Below, piece after piece: positions 32,090-32,694 of a DNA stretch of 32,694 nt. Within the stretch, counting starts at the first letter, position 1; each line of letters begins with the position of its first letter. Origin of the DNA: Bacillota bacterium (lineage in GTDB: Bacteria > Bacillota > Clostridia > Oscillospirales > Acutalibacteraceae); the NCBI GenBank assembly GCA_023401495.1, contig JAEXDU010000127.1, positions 1-32,694 of the forward strand. Direction: 5' to 3'. Under the pieces are notes generated by a model. That model made no database searches. It saw only the letters and a list, made by a program, of their open reading frames with translations, and was not told the DNA's origin. The translations under genes and the position numbers were made by a program.

Positions 32090-32694
32090 ATGAGTGTAGG
32101 AAACCGAGTTTTTCTGGAACGTGATTTACCGAATGCAAAAGTGGTGGAGGGCTTTCGGGCTCTGCCCGCGGCGAATGTGGCAGACACCATGGGGCGCTCC
32201 TGCGCGCTGAATTCCCAGATTCACCTGATCAGCAGCCCCGAAAGACCCATTATGGCAGGCGCAGCGTTGACCGTGAAGGCCCGCCCCGGCGATAACCTGA
32301 TGCTGCACAAGGCTCTCGATATGGCCGGCCCTGACGACGTCATTATCGTATCCAACGAAGGGGACCGCACACACTCCCTGATGGGGGAAATCATGGCGGT
32401 TTACGCACAATGCACCCGCAAGGTACAGGGCATTGTACTGGATGGCCCGATCCGTGACATCGAGGAGCTGTCTCAGATGGAGATGTTCCTGTATGCAACC
32501 GGCTCTACCCCCGGCGGCCCGTACAAGGAAGGTCCGGGCGAGATCAACGTGCCGATTTCCATTGGCAATATTGCGGTAAACCCCGGGGATATTGTTCTGG
32601 GCGACCGGGACGGCGTCATCATCATTCCCAGAGCAGACGCGGCTCAGATTCTGGAGGATGCGAAAAAATATGCGGAAGCGGATGCCAGTAAGGT
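32090..32694 (+). CDS. RraA-like / 4-hydroxy-4-methyl-2-oxoglutarate aldolase family protein (3' end outside window)
   Basis: 201 complete codons are visible and the frame is open at the window end. ATG 32090 follows a GAGGAG box at about 32075-32080. Family landmarks include the ANVADTMGR start, PGDNLMLHKALDM, and the active-site LDGPIRD with R122 and D123 (metal and pyruvate-enolate site), then GDIVLGDRDGVIIIP. Members are class II pyruvate aldolases/oxaloacetate decarboxylases, or RNase E inhibitors in proteobacteria; the catalytic role fits here. Together with the dehydrogenase it suggests breakdown of a hydroxy-/oxo-acid, with the exact compound unknown. Confidence 0.88.
   Translation, partial: MSVGNRVFLERDLPNAKVVEGFRALPAANVADTMGRSCALNSQIHLISSPERPIMAGAALTVKARPGDNLMLHKALDMAGPDDVIIVSNEGDRTHSLMGEIMAVYAQCTRKVQGIVLDGPIRDIEELSQMEMFLYATGSTPGGPYKEGPGEINVPISIGNIAVNPGDIVLGDRDGVIIIPRADAAQILEDAKKYAEADASK

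Noticed and set aside
1..32694. CRISPR array, tRNA/rRNA genes, insertion sequences, prophage or toxin-antitoxin pairs
   Set aside because: I saw no regularly spaced repeats, no convincing cloverleaf, no transposase or integrase motif, and no small gene pair with such features.

Overview
The window looks like a chromosomal segment of a spore-forming, moderately GC-rich member of the Clostridia, possibly Oscillospiraceae/Ruminococcaceae-like. The organism call is inference from gene content: a complete Ger germinant receptor operon, a Bce-type peptide-antibiotic detoxification module, KdpFABC-DE, and two PrpR-type sigma-54 activators with AT-rich, well-formed sigma-A promoters. I saw no rRNA, tRNA, CRISPR array, insertion sequence or phage gene. 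Long ORFs antisense to kdp, liv and the sigma-54 regulators are shadows.

Layout. (1) 1-3219: the 3' end of a metallo-beta-lactamase-fold hydrolase gene and its terminator; a PadR regulator translationally coupled to an unusual 526-residue protein (flavodoxin fold + SCP2-like + polytopic membrane region); then a decayed second copy of the hydrolase C-terminus with its own terminator. (2) 3226-5103 (-): a PrpR-type sigma-54 activator with no obvious target here. (3) 5272-9574 (+): a germinant receptor operon in the order A-C-D-B behind a sigma-G-like promoter. (4) 9592-14313 (+): a BceRS-like two-component system and BceAB-like ABC transporter, with phased TGTAAG repeats ahead of bceA. Undecaprenyl-diphosphatase uppP converges on it, so two undecaprenyl-pyrophosphate-related functions sit together. 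(5) 15249-23223 (-): kdpFABC then kdpDE, including the 29-codon kdpF. A kdp promoter carries phased CTTGAC repeats.

(6) 23224-24186: a 960-base gene-free gap. It holds the kdp promoter, a strong minus-strand intrinsic terminator with no gene in front of it, a compact predicted RNA structure, and the livK promoter. (7) 24187-28751 (+): a branched-chain amino acid type ABC transporter (livK, a terminator-like attenuator, then livHMGF), ending at a 48-base perfect palindrome. (8) 28957-32694: a second PrpR-type sigma-54 activator (-) divergent from a D-2-hydroxyacid dehydrogenase / RraA-like aldolase operon (+). The shared intergenic region has a near-consensus -24/-12 promoter, an upstream inverted repeat near -100, and a separate 36-base inverted repeat over the regulator's own start site. 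This is the most complete regulatory circuit in the window, and its substrate is unknown.

Most of the window is recognisable biology. The parts that deserve a second look are the three-part PadR-linked redox membrane protein, the sigma-54 catabolic circuit, and the orphan structured RNA plus terminator between kdp and liv. I could not identify a clearly new defence or mobile system.
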